DNA of 64,000 bases, from assembly GCA_039545275.1 (NCBI GenBank), contig BCHS01000008.1:784994-848993 (forward strand), in the 5' to 3' direction. A program made the translations under genes and the position numbers. The stretch comes from Pseudomicrostroma phylloplanum. Lineage: Eukaryota; Basidiomycota; Exobasidiomycetes; Microstromatales. This document shows positions 44,655 through 54,729 of the stretch, one piece after another (the first letter of the stretch is position 1; each line of letters starts with the position of its first letter). The notes beneath the pieces were generated by a model. That model was given only the letters and a program-made list of their open reading frames with translations. It did no database searches and was not told the DNA's origin.

Positions 44655-46470
44655 CTTTGTCATCGTAGGCGCCGGAGTCGTGGGCTCAGCTCTCGCCTTC
44701 TCTCTGGCTCGCTCGGGCCGCACAGTCTGCCTGCTCGAGCGTGACCTCTCCAAGCCAGATCGCATCGTGGGCGAGCTTCTGCAGCCCGGAGGCGTACGTG
44801 CTCTGTCCTTGCTCGGCCTCGGCGACTGCCTCGAGGGCATCGACGCCATCCCCGTCGAAGGCTATCAAGTCTTCTACGGGCCTCGAAGCGTGCCCATTGG
44901 TTATCCCCTCGAAGACGAATCGGAAAAGGGGCTAGGCGTGGACAGCGTCACGGGCAAGGTCGAGGGAAGAAGTTTCCATCACGGCAACTTCGTTGACGCT
45001 CTCAGGAAGAGGGCCGCCGCTCAGCCAGGCGTGACGATGATCGAAGCGACCGTCAAGGACATTGCTACCGACGCTTCTGGGGTCATCACAGGCGTCATCG
45101 CAGCGGAGAAGCACACGTCGTCCACAGCTGCGCCACCCACCTTGAGCATTCAGGGTTCAGTAACAGTGATAGCAGACGGCTGCTTCTCCAAATTCCGCAA
45201 GACTCACGGCTCCTCCATTGCTCCTATTGTGAGGTCCAACTTCGTCGCCCTCGAGCTCACCCACGCTCCGCTGCCGGCGCCATATCATGGACACGTGGTA
45301 CTCTCGCCCTCCGGTCCGATTCTCCTCTATCAGATCAGCACCCAGCACACTAGGATTCTGATCGATGTACCAGGAGAGAAGCTGCCGTCTGTATCGAAGG
45401 GAGACCTGCAAGCCCGCATACGCGACAAGGTCATACCTTCCTTACCGGAAGCGCTGAGACCTTGCGTATCGGAGACCCTTGAGAGTGGACAACGGCTGCG
45501 ATCCATGCCCAACTCGTTCCTGCCGCCCTCCATGCAGGGACAGACTGAGAATAGAAAGGGTGTCATTGTCGTTGGCGATGCGATGAACATGCGTCACCCT
45601 CTGACCGGAGGGGGGATGTCAGTGGGCCTGTGGGACTGCGTTCACCTCACTCGGGTATTGGGTGGAGCACAGTGGGCCCCACCACTGCTCAAGTCGGAGC
45701 AATCCCAACAGTCTGGCGTGCTGTCCTCCTCTCCGCTCGACCTCCACGCCTGGTCAGAGTCCATCAGGCCAGCTCTTCGCTCGTGGCACTGGTCTCGCAA
45801 ACCGCTAGCATCCGTCATCAACATCTTGGCTCAAGCTCTTTACTCGCTCTTCGGTGCCGACGACGAAGCACTCGCTGTCCTCCGGGAAGGATGTTTCAAG
45901 TACTTTGAGATGGGTGGAGAGTGCGTGGCAGGGCCAGTGGGACTCTTGAGCGGGCTCAGACCTCGTCCGACTCTACTAGTCTACCACTTCTTCAAGGTGG
46001 CGTTGTTCTCCATCTGGTGCCTCTTTGCCCATCCCAGGGCGTATGCCTCCCGCGGCGGTGAGGTAGTCAGGAGGCCGGGGGTAGCAGAGTATCCCTCCCT
46101 CGCATGGAAGAGTATACTAGTCTTCTATACGGCGTGCGTAGTCATCTTGCCAGTCATCTGGACAGAGGTCAAGGCCAACGCACCCGCCTTCGAAGACGTA
46201 GCCTCTTCAGCAGCGACCATAGGCGACCAGTCAAAGGGTAAGAAGAACAAATCTCGTCGCAGCATTCCGCTTCTCCTCGCTCTTGCGACGGTGATCTTTG
46301 GACTGTACCTCGTGCAAGTGCCGCAAGACGCTTCGCTGCGCGGCTCAGACGGTCTGAGTGACGGGGCTTTCCATGACCTCCTGGACCGAGTCAACTCCTC
46401 CTTCCAACATACTCGTCAGACTGGCTACATGAGTTATCTGCCTCTGCCGAAGAGATATCTAACACAATGA
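44554..46470 (+). CDS. ERG1: Squalene epoxidase (squalene monooxygenase)
   Basis: FAD-dependent monooxygenase of the endoplasmic reticulum that converts squalene to 2,3-oxidosqualene in sterol synthesis; target of allylamine antifungals such as terbinafine. Single exon, 638 residues, ATG in GTCATGG context. A Ser/Pro/Ala-rich N-terminal region leads into the Rossmann motif DFVIVGAGVVGSALAFSLAR (near residue 36) with the acidic residue in LLERDLSKPDRIVGELLQPG, the family block GELLQPGGVRAL, VIADGCFSKFRK, and the second FAD motif VVGDAMNMRHPLTGGGMSVG near 340. C-terminal hydrophobic segments (for example SILVFYTACVVILPVIW and IPLLLALATVIFGLYLVQV) provide membrane anchoring. The C-terminal third is longer than in yeast Erg1. 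All key residues look intact. Confidence 0.97.
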   Translation: MASPSSASSPASPSPSSAAPVAPSPPASRPTSYDFVIVGAGVVGSALAFSLARSGRTVCLLERDLSKPDRIVGELLQPGGVRALSLLGLGDCLEGIDAIPVEGYQVFYGPRSVPIGYPLEDESEKGLGVDSVTGKVEGRSFHHGNFVDALRKRAAAQPGVTMIEATVKDIATDASGVITGVIAAEKHTSSTAAPPTLSIQGSVTVIADGCFSKFRKTHGSSIAPIVRSNFVALELTHAPLPAPYHGHVVLSPSGPILLYQISTQHTRILIDVPGEKLPSVSKGDLQARIRDKVIPSLPEALRPCVSETLESGQRLRSMPNSFLPPSMQGQTENRKGVIVVGDAMNMRHPLTGGGMSVGLWDCVHLTRVLGGAQWAPPLLKSEQSQQSGVLSSSPLDLHAWSESIRPALRSWHWSRKPLASVINILAQALYSLFGADDEALAVLREGCFKYFEMGGECVAGPVGLLSGLRPRPTLLVYHFFKVALFSIWCLFAHPRAYASRGGEVVRRPGVAEYPSLAWKSILVFYTACVVILPVIWTEVKANAPAFEDVASSAATIGDQSKGKKNKSRRSIPLLLALATVIFGLYLVQVPQDASLRGSDGLSDGAFHDLLDRVNSSFQHTRQTGYMSYLPLPKRYLTQ

Positions 46471-46696
46471 GTTTCTGCGTCACAAACCACCACCCATTTG
46501 AATAAGACCTGTATACCCGCTAGACGACACCACATTAATCTTCACATATCATTCCCTTTCTCATGCACTAAATACAAGCTACTACTCCTGTCTCTCGGTG
46601 AAAGCATGCAATATGTGCTCTTGCAAGTGTGACTAGGACGTTCGAGGGATCGACCGGCGGAGACAGGGGAGTGACGGCCATGGAAGACGAGTAGTC

Positions 46697-47732
46697 TCAA
46701 ATGAAGAGAGGCCGGTCACCTCCGCCAATTGGCAAATCGAGGATCTCCACCTGATCTCCGCTACTGGCCTTGACCGCCTTTTCTAACCCGCTCGTATCTA
46801 CCTCCTTCGGCTCCAGCAGCTGAGGGTCGTGTAGAGCCCAATGGACCCGTTTGGGATTACCCAATTCCTGGATACACTTGGAGAGGAAGTCGGCAGTTGT
46901 TCCAGTGTAACCAAAACCATCGATGCAGGGCTGACCAGCGACACCCAGAATGGCAAAGTCTGGCTTGGGTTTGAGATTCTGGTAGATGCCCGAGTAGACA
47001 CCTGGGTGGGCATTGATAAAGAGGTTACCCTCGCCTTCAATCTCCAGAGAGTACGCCAAACAGCCACCATCGAAGAAAGAGAAGCGATCCCAGTTGGCAA
47101 TGATGTACGCTTGAAAGGTGCGTAGGTCATCGTTGGGTAACACCTCGGGGGGAGCTCCTTTCAGGCGTGTCAATCGTTCGGTGAGGAGCTGGGTGATGTC
47201 CCTTACGCTTTGATCCGGAGAAGCCACCTCTTCATACACAAAGTCTGTTGGCAGGCATTGAGGAGTATTATGATGGCCAAAAGGCATCAGGCAATGAAGG
47301 GCGGGGTAAGTGCGCAAGACTAGTCCTGGTGCTAGCTCAAGACGTTCACCACCAGCAGCAGATATGATCTGTTCCTTGGAGACGCCCTGGTTCATGAGCA
47401 CCTGGGCGGCCTCCCGGTTGGCAATGACCTTGGCACCTTTTTTCGCCATGATCTCGGCACCGGGTAGGTGATCGAAGTGTGCATGATGGATGAGGATGTA
47501 ATCCGCATGTGCATCCTCGTTTCTCAGCACAGTCTCCATCCCAGGTCTCTCCAGCCAGGCATCGTGGAAGATCGTCTTTCCCTTTGCTTTGATACGGAAC
47601 GTCGTCGTGCCTGATGGAGTAGGAGAGGAAAAGTCACAATGGTTGGTAAGGGACGAGATGGCTGTCGGTGACACCCTGTCAAAGCTCACCGAAAAACTCC
47701 AGGGAAGCAGGTGGGTAGGCTGGAGCTGACAT
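46697..47732 (-). CDS. Metallo-beta-lactamase-fold hydrolase
   Basis: Exons on the minus strand 47732-47690 and 47610-46697, 318 residues; the ATG at 47732 gives MSAPAYPPASLEFF joined to GTTTFRIKAKGKTIFHDAWL. The metal-binding motif HxHxDH is present in ILIHHAHFDHLPGAE (near residue 80). Further candidate ligands are His in ALHCLMPFGHHN, a downstream Asp/His in FAILGVAGQP and HWALHDPQLL. It belongs to the soluble MBL-fold group (lactonases, phosphodiesterase-like), probably binding two zinc or iron ions. It is the first gene of the metabolic cluster, and its promoter has two CCCCACA boxes (47845, 47858). A lactonase or ester-hydrolase role in the cluster is inference. Confidence 0.88.
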
Positions 47733-48319
47733 GTTGGCGGATGGTGTCCTGTAACGCAGGAAGGAAGGGGACGACAGGGCAGTCGTTTCCAGACCGCCTA
47801 TCCCCGAGTTGCCCCCACCTTGCCGCGCCGGGCCGAGTACGGAGCCCCACACCCTCGCCCCACACCGTCCGGCTCGGTGGCTTGGCCAGGGACACAGCCC
47901 ACGCCAGTGGCCGGGCTTACGTAATCAGTCCACCCCAGAGGCCGACGCGACACGGGGTCGAGTTCACGCCTACTGCGCCTGCTCGACCCTTCTTCGCCTC
48001 GCGCTACCTGCGATCGTCCTGTCTCTTGGCTGGTACGTCGGCATGTCCATCCACTCCATATGATCATTGGCGACTTCTTTTCGGGTCCAGTCTAGTGTGC
48101 CCTTCACAACAGGCGGGCGAACAAAGGGGCGGGACGATCGGGGGCGCAAGGACCGGACGTGGGTCGAATTCAATTGGTGGACTTTCTTCAGCATGTCGCG
48201 AATCTGCTTACAACAACGATTAGAATCGGCAAGGATGATTGCAAATGGACGGATCGGCCAAAGGCCAGTAGGCCATCAGAGTCTCGGCTGGAGTGGCGCG
48301 CGTGCTATCCAGGACACAC
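47733..48319. promoter_or_regulatory. MBL-fold gene promoter with CCCCACA pair
   Basis: About 590 bases between the MBL start and the end of the P450 gene. CCCCACA occurs at 47845-47851 and 47858-47864 (six bases apart), plus CCCCACC at 47813-47819. No gene seen in the rest. Confidence 0.5.
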
Positions 48320-50146
48320 CTACATTTGCTCTTTGCTCTGGCTTCTTGTTGTGACCTTGACTAGCATGCCCGTCTGCAACGCAAACCAGACCCCGGTAGC
48401 TGACCAAGTGTGGTCCTTGCTACCCGTTCCAAAACTTTTGCGGTCCTGTTGAGGCTGTTGCACAAGCTCGAAGGAGAAGCGACGCAACAGTGTAGGTAGA
48501 GCAATCGACATCTCAAGGAGAGAGATGTTGCGACCGATGCAGATTCGTGTGCCAACTCCGAAAGACAGAAAATTCGCCTCCATTGACTTGCGGTCCGAAT
48601 CAGACAGGTCGAGCCATCGTTCCGGCCTGAAGACATCTGGTGTCGGCCCGAATGCGTCGGTATTGCGGTGGTAGTGATGCGCAGAGATTCCGACCATGGT
48701 TCCCTCTGGGAAGGTTCGGTCCCCTATGGTGGCGCCTCCTGGAGGAGCTTTACGGCTCATTACCCATGCAACCGCTGGCCACATCCGGAGCGATTCTTTC
48801 AGACAAGCTTGAAAGTATGGCAATTTTGTGGCTTCAGAGTAGCGAGGAGGCCAAGACAGGGATCCGCTGTCGAAAGCCTCATCCAGCTCAGTCATGAGCT
48901 TGTCAAGTACGCCTGGCGTGGTGAGCAAGTACATGAGGAAGGCCCTCATGGTAGTAGAGGTCGTGTCGGATCCCGCAACCAAGACAGCCATAGAGGCTTC
49001 GGCTACCTGTTGATTGGTGAGCTGTTTCCCCGTGGAGGGGTCTTTAGCCGAGGAGAAGCTTGACATCATGTCTCCTTCTTCAGATACGTCGTGGCCTTCG
49101 CTCTTGAGAGCTCCGAGTGCTTGCCGACGTTTGGCACAGTTGCTTTCAGCCATCTGCAGACGTAGTCGAGATTCAGAGCGGGTCGATCAGCGAAACAACG
49201 CTCTCTCGAATCAGACTTCCCCCACAGCCTTGGTTTGCTCACCTGGAACAACTGAGTGATAGCCTTCGGAGGAGTTCCTATTATACCCATCAGGTTCCAT
49301 AGCCTCGGGCCCCATGTGTGCCATGAGCCGAGAATAAATCCAACCTCATTGGTACCCTGTACTGCATCCAGCCACCCCTTGTCATCCTTGTCGTCGTTGA
49401 CCATGTCAAATCCATCCTCGTGACCGAAGGCCAGAGCACCGACGACGTCGGCAGCCAGAAACTGCAACATGCGGCCAATGTCGCAATGTTTGTCGGGCAC
49501 GTCGGCATACCTCGAGGTCAGCGAGGTCAAGAGGCTGACTACCTGGCGTTGTACCCCGCTCTCGAGACGGAGGAGGGAAGTCATTGTATAGGCACTGGCA
49601 CTCATTCTTCTCAGGGTGCTGTGAACGTGAGGGTCAGTGGCCGAGAACTGTGGTTCAAAAGCGTATGAATGGTCGTGCAGCATATGAGTCAGCCATTGTG
49701 ACTCTCTTTGAGGGTAGAATGTGGGGTAGGAGACTCACCAGATTATCTCCCAGAGTTGGGGACCGAAACACGGAGTAGAAGCCAGATTTTTGCCAACGGG
49801 TCGAAGTGCCATACAAGACAGGGATTGCGGCCCCGTCCAGGGTGCTAATCTCATTATAGCCGATGCGGACCCAAGTTCCGTATTTCTTGTGAACGGCATC
49901 CAATGACCACAGCGTGTTGCGCTTGATTCCTTGGGCTTGCGTCCACGAGAAGGGGAGTCCAGATCGCGCCAGCCAGGGTCCCGGATAAGCGGCTAAGGGG
50001 TGGAAGTAGAGGGAATATACTGACCTGCAGATCAGGGATGTCAAGACAAGAGCTGCGATCTGGAGGATGTTCGCCTCGCGGAAAAGGCCACCGAAGGCGC
50101 ACGACAGGGCCGAATGCTGGCAGGCATCGTCGAGGGTGGACAGCAT
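48320..50146 (-). CDS. Cytochrome P450 monooxygenase, membrane anchored
   Basis: Exons on the minus strand 50146-49739, 49647-49243 and 49153-48320, all phase 0, 548 residues. The N-terminal anchor is ILQIAALVLTSLICRSVYSL, then the hinge FHPLAAYPGPWLAR. LGDNLFSATDPHVHSTLRRM across the first splice is the B-C region. The I-helix oxygen-activation motif is VLVAGSDTTSTT (near residue 330), the K-helix ExxR is KESLRMWP, the PERF-like block is DVFRPERWL, and the heme loop FLSFGVGTRICIGR has the axial Cys near 476. All motifs are intact. The layout (PGPWLAR, FSATDPHVH) resembles fungal P450s related to pisatin demethylase and benzoate 4-monooxygenase groups, but substrate is not predictable. Divergently transcribed from the C2H2 factor gene. 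Confidence 0.93.
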
Positions 50147-50471
50147 GGTGGACGGCGTTGGAGATTCGATTCAGCCGGGAACCTCTGTGTACCTTTGGGG
50201 GATGATGGGGCTGCTCCAACAGAACGGGAATGGTGAGTGTGGGTGGTGGTCAAAGCAATTAGGGCGTCTACCTTGGCCATCGTCCTCGTCGTGTCGTGTA
50301 TCGGCTCGGGGATCGGGGCCCCACATCCAGTGTGGGGTTCTGGCAGGCGGAGCCGTCACCGCGGCGCGCCCCACTGCCACGTGGGCCGGCGGGCTGAACC
50401 CCCGCTGCGTGGGTGAGGAGCGCGGGGACGCTGCCCTTCCTTGATCCACCATCTTGCGGGACCATGAAGAT
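50147..50471. promoter_or_regulatory. Divergent promoter of P450 and C2H2 factor with inverted CCCCACA repeat
   Basis: A 325-base shared promoter. At 50319-50337 lies a 7-5-7 inverted repeat, CCCCACA-TCCAG-TGTGGGG, and another CCCCAC at about 50367. The symmetric layout suits a regulator binding as a dimer or two fingers on each side. Possible autoregulation of the neighbouring transcription factor is inference. Confidence 0.6.
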
Positions 50472-53400
50472 ATGTCCGACGTCGGCTCTGGCCCACACCG
50501 CGCTCCTCTCGACGGCTCCACTGCTTCGCCCGCAGCTGGTGATGCAGGATCGAACGACGCCATAGACGATGCTGCACCCGCGCGCCGAACCAAGGCGAGA
50601 GTGCAGTGTCCCTTCCCCGGCTGCGCATCGACCTTTGCTAAGCTCGCCCATCTTCGTAGACATAGGACGCGGCATACCAAGGGGCAGGATCATGCATGTC
50701 CGCAATGCCACCGAAGGTTCTCTCGTCCCGACTCGCGGGATCGTCACGTCTCGAAGCTTCACCCAGAGCTCGCGCTTCTACTGGCCAAAGGTCGTGGGAG
50801 GGATGAGCATCCCCAGCTGGACACGATCAATGTCGATCGCAGTCGACGCCAGACCCGAGAGTCTTCGCCGCCTTTCTTACCTTCACCTGGCATGAATTCC
50901 CTTTGGCCGCCGCCGCCGCCGCCGCCGCCGCCACAAGCCGGGGCCGTGACGACCGCCGACACAACAGCAATCGCATTGAACACTGCGTCCCTCCGCTCTC
51001 CGCCTTCGCACAGCCTCTCGCGGGTCTCGCCCGAGCCCGGCTCGTGTGCTTTAGCCTCTCCTAGTATGAGTCTCGATCAGACTATGGGCGCGTCGTTGCC
51101 ACGGCAGAATTTGCCAACGTCCCGCTCCTTCGAGCTTGGTACAACAGATCAAGATCTCACGTCGCCTCCAAGCCTCTCCAGCTTCGATCTCTTATCGGAA
51201 GTGGCCTCTTCGAGGCTGCTCGGCAGTTCCGATCAATCTTTTCATGCTGTTCCGCCAACTACAGAGCTGTTCGACGGCGATCCATCGCTGCAGCGTACAA
51301 ACCATCAGTACCCTCACAGCTGCACTCCGGCTGGCGAGCCTTTGCCGCGTCCAGAGCCAATGCTATCCGGAGAGTCAGAGCCATGCAACGTCTTCAACTC
51401 CCATCCACATTCCACCAGACGATCACGAGATGAATTCCAGGCGTCACAAAGCATGCCCCTTGAGCTGGACCTGTTCATCAATTCCATGCTTACCAACTCC
51501 AGCGCACCTTCGCCGACTCCGTTGAATCAAATACTACAAGACGGCTTCGCAATGCCTTCGTCTCTGCATTCGCACTTTGCCTTTCACGACCCTTCCGACC
51601 GCAGCGATCGCTTGCAGTCCGGCATCCAGGCTGACAAGGCTCAAGAACTTCGGGCCGATGGCGATCCTTCAGCCACACCAGATACTCGAGCTGGCTCGAC
51701 AGCTGCATCGAATCCCAGTCCAATGAATTCTCTCAGGAGTCATGAAGGCAGCTTTACCTCCGCGAGTCGTACCTTCATGACTTCGCCGACGTCGGTGCCA
51801 GACTTGGCAGAAGGAGCAGCCTCGAACCTTGGAGACCTGAAAGAGAATGCTCAACGCTTCGTCTCCGACCTCCAGATCCCAGTGGAGCCTCGACCTGGTC
51901 TAGCTGCAGCTTGCTTGTGGTTGTTCCAGAGGTATTGTCACTTGCCCTCCAGTTTCCTCGGTCTTACTGATCCGTATCACCCAATGCACAGGACTTATAG
52001 GCAGGCCATTCTTCTCCACATGATCGGTATCGGCTCCTTGTGGTGCGCAGAGAAAGAGAGCCGAAGATGGGGAAAGGCAATTCTGTTCTTCTCGGGTGCC
52101 TTCATTAGTTCGAAAGGCATGAGACGCGTCAAGTCGCACAGTGACCAGCAAGCTTTGGCAGTCCTGTTGCTTCTAGCTCAGCAGTACCTCATCATGTCGG
52201 GTGACTCGGAGGTTCATGACAAGATTGGCTGGCTATGGCTCTACACCCAGTCGTTGGCCAACGAACGAAGAAGCTATACGCTCCTATCTTCCACCCCCAA
52301 AGGCAACACACGAGGAGCCTGCCAGCCTCAAGAAGATGAGATGCGAACAATTCGTCATCCCACCTCGTATAGCTCGCTTTCCGACTTCGAAGCAGTGTTA
52401 GGAACGGAAGTTTATCGAGCTCGTTTGCGCCTGCAGCCCGACCTCCTTGTCGCAGCGTGGCAGCACTGGAAGCACATGGAGGACCGCGTGCGGACCGGGT
52501 GGGGTCTATACATATGTGATAGTCAGCAGACCTCTTGGTTGGACCTGATGCCTTTGATGCAGGCATCCGTCAGAAAAGATACAGTGGAGGCTGCCACGAA
52601 CAATTTCGCTGAACCCAGCGATCCGGAAGGCTGGCTAACCTTGTTCGAACGCGAGATACCGTCAAGACGAGTCATCAACACGTTGCTGCCAGCCTTTTTC
52701 AAACCCTTCGTCTCTCCTGCGGCCATTCAAGCTGAAGACAGCGCCCCTTGCATTATCGAGCTGATGGCGTCTGCTTGTCCTCTGATGAGATTGGTCTACC
52801 TGGAGTCGATATATGCCAGCTGGTGGTCAACCTGCCACGATCGTCTCTCCAGATCCTCGGACTATTGGTCGGCCTTAGATAGCGTGTCAAGAGACTCTAA
52901 CTACGCCGCAACTTACCAGAGTCTCCATGCATTGGCCCGATGGAGAGCAGCATATACCTTGGGTGCTCCTGAGGGAGAGAGCACGTTCGCCCCGATTATT
53001 CGATGGCACGGTATCCATCTCGAGATGGTTCTGCAGCACATTGACTTGCTTGCCTGTGTCAAAGAAGTGCTTGACTACGGAAGGTCCGACACACGTGACT
53101 CCCAGCACTCTGCTGGCGCCACCATGCCTCCAGGCCACCGTGGCACCACTCCACAGACTGATCCGGCAGGGACCATCCAACATCCCCACCGTACCTCCTC
53201 TGGCTCGGGCTCTTTCGCCAAACTTTGTACGCTCGTCACATCTGAGTCTGGTCGACGAGCGCTCTATCATGCGGGCAAGATCTTTCAGGCTTTTGCTTCT
53301 ACACAAAGGGACTGCGCTTTTCCCGTGCATGTCTGTTCATCGCTTTTTGAAGCGCTTGTTGTCATGACCAGCACTGCGCTGGTGATGAGCCCGGTGTTCA

Positions 53401-53972
53401 GAGCGCAGAAAGCGCAATCGAGAAGCAGCGGAGAAGTAAGCTGCGATCAGGCCGAAGAGCCATCGGCACACCAAGGGCATGTGGGGATGATGCAGCCGAG
53501 ATTCGAGCTCGTCAGTCGAAGGGACAGTGGGATGTGGGAATGGGCTCAGCTAGGCTTACGTGGGTGCGTGCCAGATGACTACCGCTCCTCGCATTGGCAG
53601 TCCTTCAACGGCAGCCAAGGCATGCGCGATTGGGAACACGATTGGGCACTGCAAGCAAACGATGATACAGCTCGATCACACTGGCACAATGAAGGACAAG
53701 CACGCCATCCAGCTTCGGCATCCCCTTGCCGGCAACGTGCGTTTTCTCCAGAGAAGGCATCTGCTTTGCGACAATGGGTGTGCTTCGGCCCGACGGAGCT
53801 CGCAACGATACACGGCCTATCCATTAGCAATTGCGTTGCAGCTCTCGGCGACCTGCTTTCGTGTATCGAAGGGGCTAAATTGAGGTGGTGCTTGGCAGAA
53901 GACAGGAAGCATTGGGTGTCTGCCGCCATCGATTGCATGAGCAAGCCCGAGGCGCGCCCCCAACGGCGGTAA
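50472..53972 (+). CDS. C2H2 zinc-finger transcription factor with fungal-specific factor domain
   Basis: Likely pathway regulator of the surrounding cluster, nuclear. Single exon, 1166 residues from the ATG at 50472 (MSDVGSGPHRAPLDG); an earlier in-frame TTG is not a start. Two adjacent C2H2 fingers: CPFPGCASTF with HLRRHRTRH (about 46-68) and CPQCHRRFSRPDSRDRH (about 76-97), preceded by a basic PARRTKARVQ. A run of eleven or so prolines follows at about 140-150, then Ser/Pro-rich disorder. From about residue 476 a helical region (LAAACLWLFQRYCHLPSSFL, HPMHRTYRQAILLHMIGIG) resembles the fungal-specific transcription factor (middle homology) domain, as found in AmdX-like C2H2 factors. A tandem pair of C2H2 fingers would fit a short G-rich site such as GTGGGG, which recurs in neighbouring promoters. 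Confidence 0.9.
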   Translation: MSDVGSGPHRAPLDGSTASPAAGDAGSNDAIDDAAPARRTKARVQCPFPGCASTFAKLAHLRRHRTRHTKGQDHACPQCHRRFSRPDSRDRHVSKLHPELALLLAKGRGRDEHPQLDTINVDRSRRQTRESSPPFLPSPGMNSLWPPPPPPPPPQAGAVTTADTTAIALNTASLRSPPSHSLSRVSPEPGSCALASPSMSLDQTMGASLPRQNLPTSRSFELGTTDQDLTSPPSLSSFDLLSEVASSRLLGSSDQSFHAVPPTTELFDGDPSLQRTNHQYPHSCTPAGEPLPRPEPMLSGESEPCNVFNSHPHSTRRSRDEFQASQSMPLELDLFINSMLTNSSAPSPTPLNQILQDGFAMPSSLHSHFAFHDPSDRSDRLQSGIQADKAQELRADGDPSATPDTRAGSTAASNPSPMNSLRSHEGSFTSASRTFMTSPTSVPDLAEGAASNLGDLKENAQRFVSDLQIPVEPRPGLAAACLWLFQRYCHLPSSFLGLTDPYHPMHRTYRQAILLHMIGIGSLWCAEKESRRWGKAILFFSGAFISSKGMRRVKSHSDQQALAVLLLLAQQYLIMSGDSEVHDKIGWLWLYTQSLANERRSYTLLSSTPKGNTRGACQPQEDEMRTIRHPTSYSSLSDFEAVLGTEVYRARLRLQPDLLVAAWQHWKHMEDRVRTGWGLYICDSQQTSWLDLMPLMQASVRKDTVEAATNNFAEPSDPEGWLTLFEREIPSRRVINTLLPAFFKPFVSPAAIQAEDSAPCIIELMASACPLMRLVYLESIYASWWSTCHDRLSRSSDYWSALDSVSRDSNYAATYQSLHALARWRAAYTLGAPEGESTFAPIIRWHGIHLEMVLQHIDLLACVKEVLDYGRSDTRDSQHSAGATMPPGHRGTTPQTDPAGTIQHPHRTSSGSGSFAKLCTLVTSESGRRALYHAGKIFQAFASTQRDCAFPVHVCSSLFEALVVMTSTALVMSPVFRAQKAQSRSSGEVSCDQAEEPSAHQGHVGMMQPRFELVSRRDSGMWEWAQLGLRGCVPDDYRSSHWQSFNGSQGMRDWEHDWALQANDDTARSHWHNEGQARHPASASPCRQRAFSPEKASALRQWVCFGPTELATIHGLSISNCVAALGDLLSCIEGAKLRWCLAEDRKHWVSAAIDCMSKPEARPQRR

Positions 53973-54729
53973 CCCGTCGCGAAGTGGACCGTCGGGAAAA
54001 CGCGACGGCGAGAGCGCAATTGCGGTGGTCGAGGACCCAGGAAACCGTTTGCGGTGCGATGAATGTACCGCCACATCCGTGATGTCGAAGATATACCTGT
54101 ACATAGAGACCACCTTAAACGACTATTTGCCTTCGTATCCACTGATCTGGGCCGCCGACTCCATTTGATTGTAGAGCTGCTCCTCGAGTCAACCTATCAG
54201 AACTTGAGGCTTCATCAGCCTTAGATGCCGCAATACCCACGATGGAGCCTAGGCCCATCAGAAGATCACTTTTGTGCAAGTGCGTCGGACATGCCACGAC
54301 CGTCTTCGAACTTTGCACCACTTTCGCGGGGCGCAGCCAATTAGCATAGCTTTGACAGCTGAGTACTGCCAATACCCGCTAGACATCAAAAGCTTGCGGC
54401 TTGTCGCTCCGGAGCTGAACCTTATTCGTGCGATCGGACAGTCTGAGCACCGGGTTGTTGACTCGTGCTGCGTGCTGTCCGAGCCCCACGCGTCGGCACC
54501 TCTTGCCGAGGGGCCCCGCATTCGCCGAGGTGAGGTCCCACAGCGCCTCCACCACGCGCCGCCACACCCAGTGCGGGCCCCCACCACCCCACCGGCAAGC
54601 CATTCCCCGGCAGCAGCGGAGTTAGACCAAGGTCCACCTCCTGTTACATCGCAAAGGGAAAGGAGCTAGCACCTAGACGCATCCCTTCACCTCAGAACTC
54701 CCAGCATCGATACAGATCACACGTCGATC
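53973..54729. promoter_or_regulatory. CocE-type hydrolase promoter
   Basis: About 760 bases. Near 54562-54577 the sequence CCACACCCAGTGCGGG resembles the inverted box at 50319, and two CCCCACC boxes lie at about 54580 and 54587. No gene in this stretch. Confidence 0.45.
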
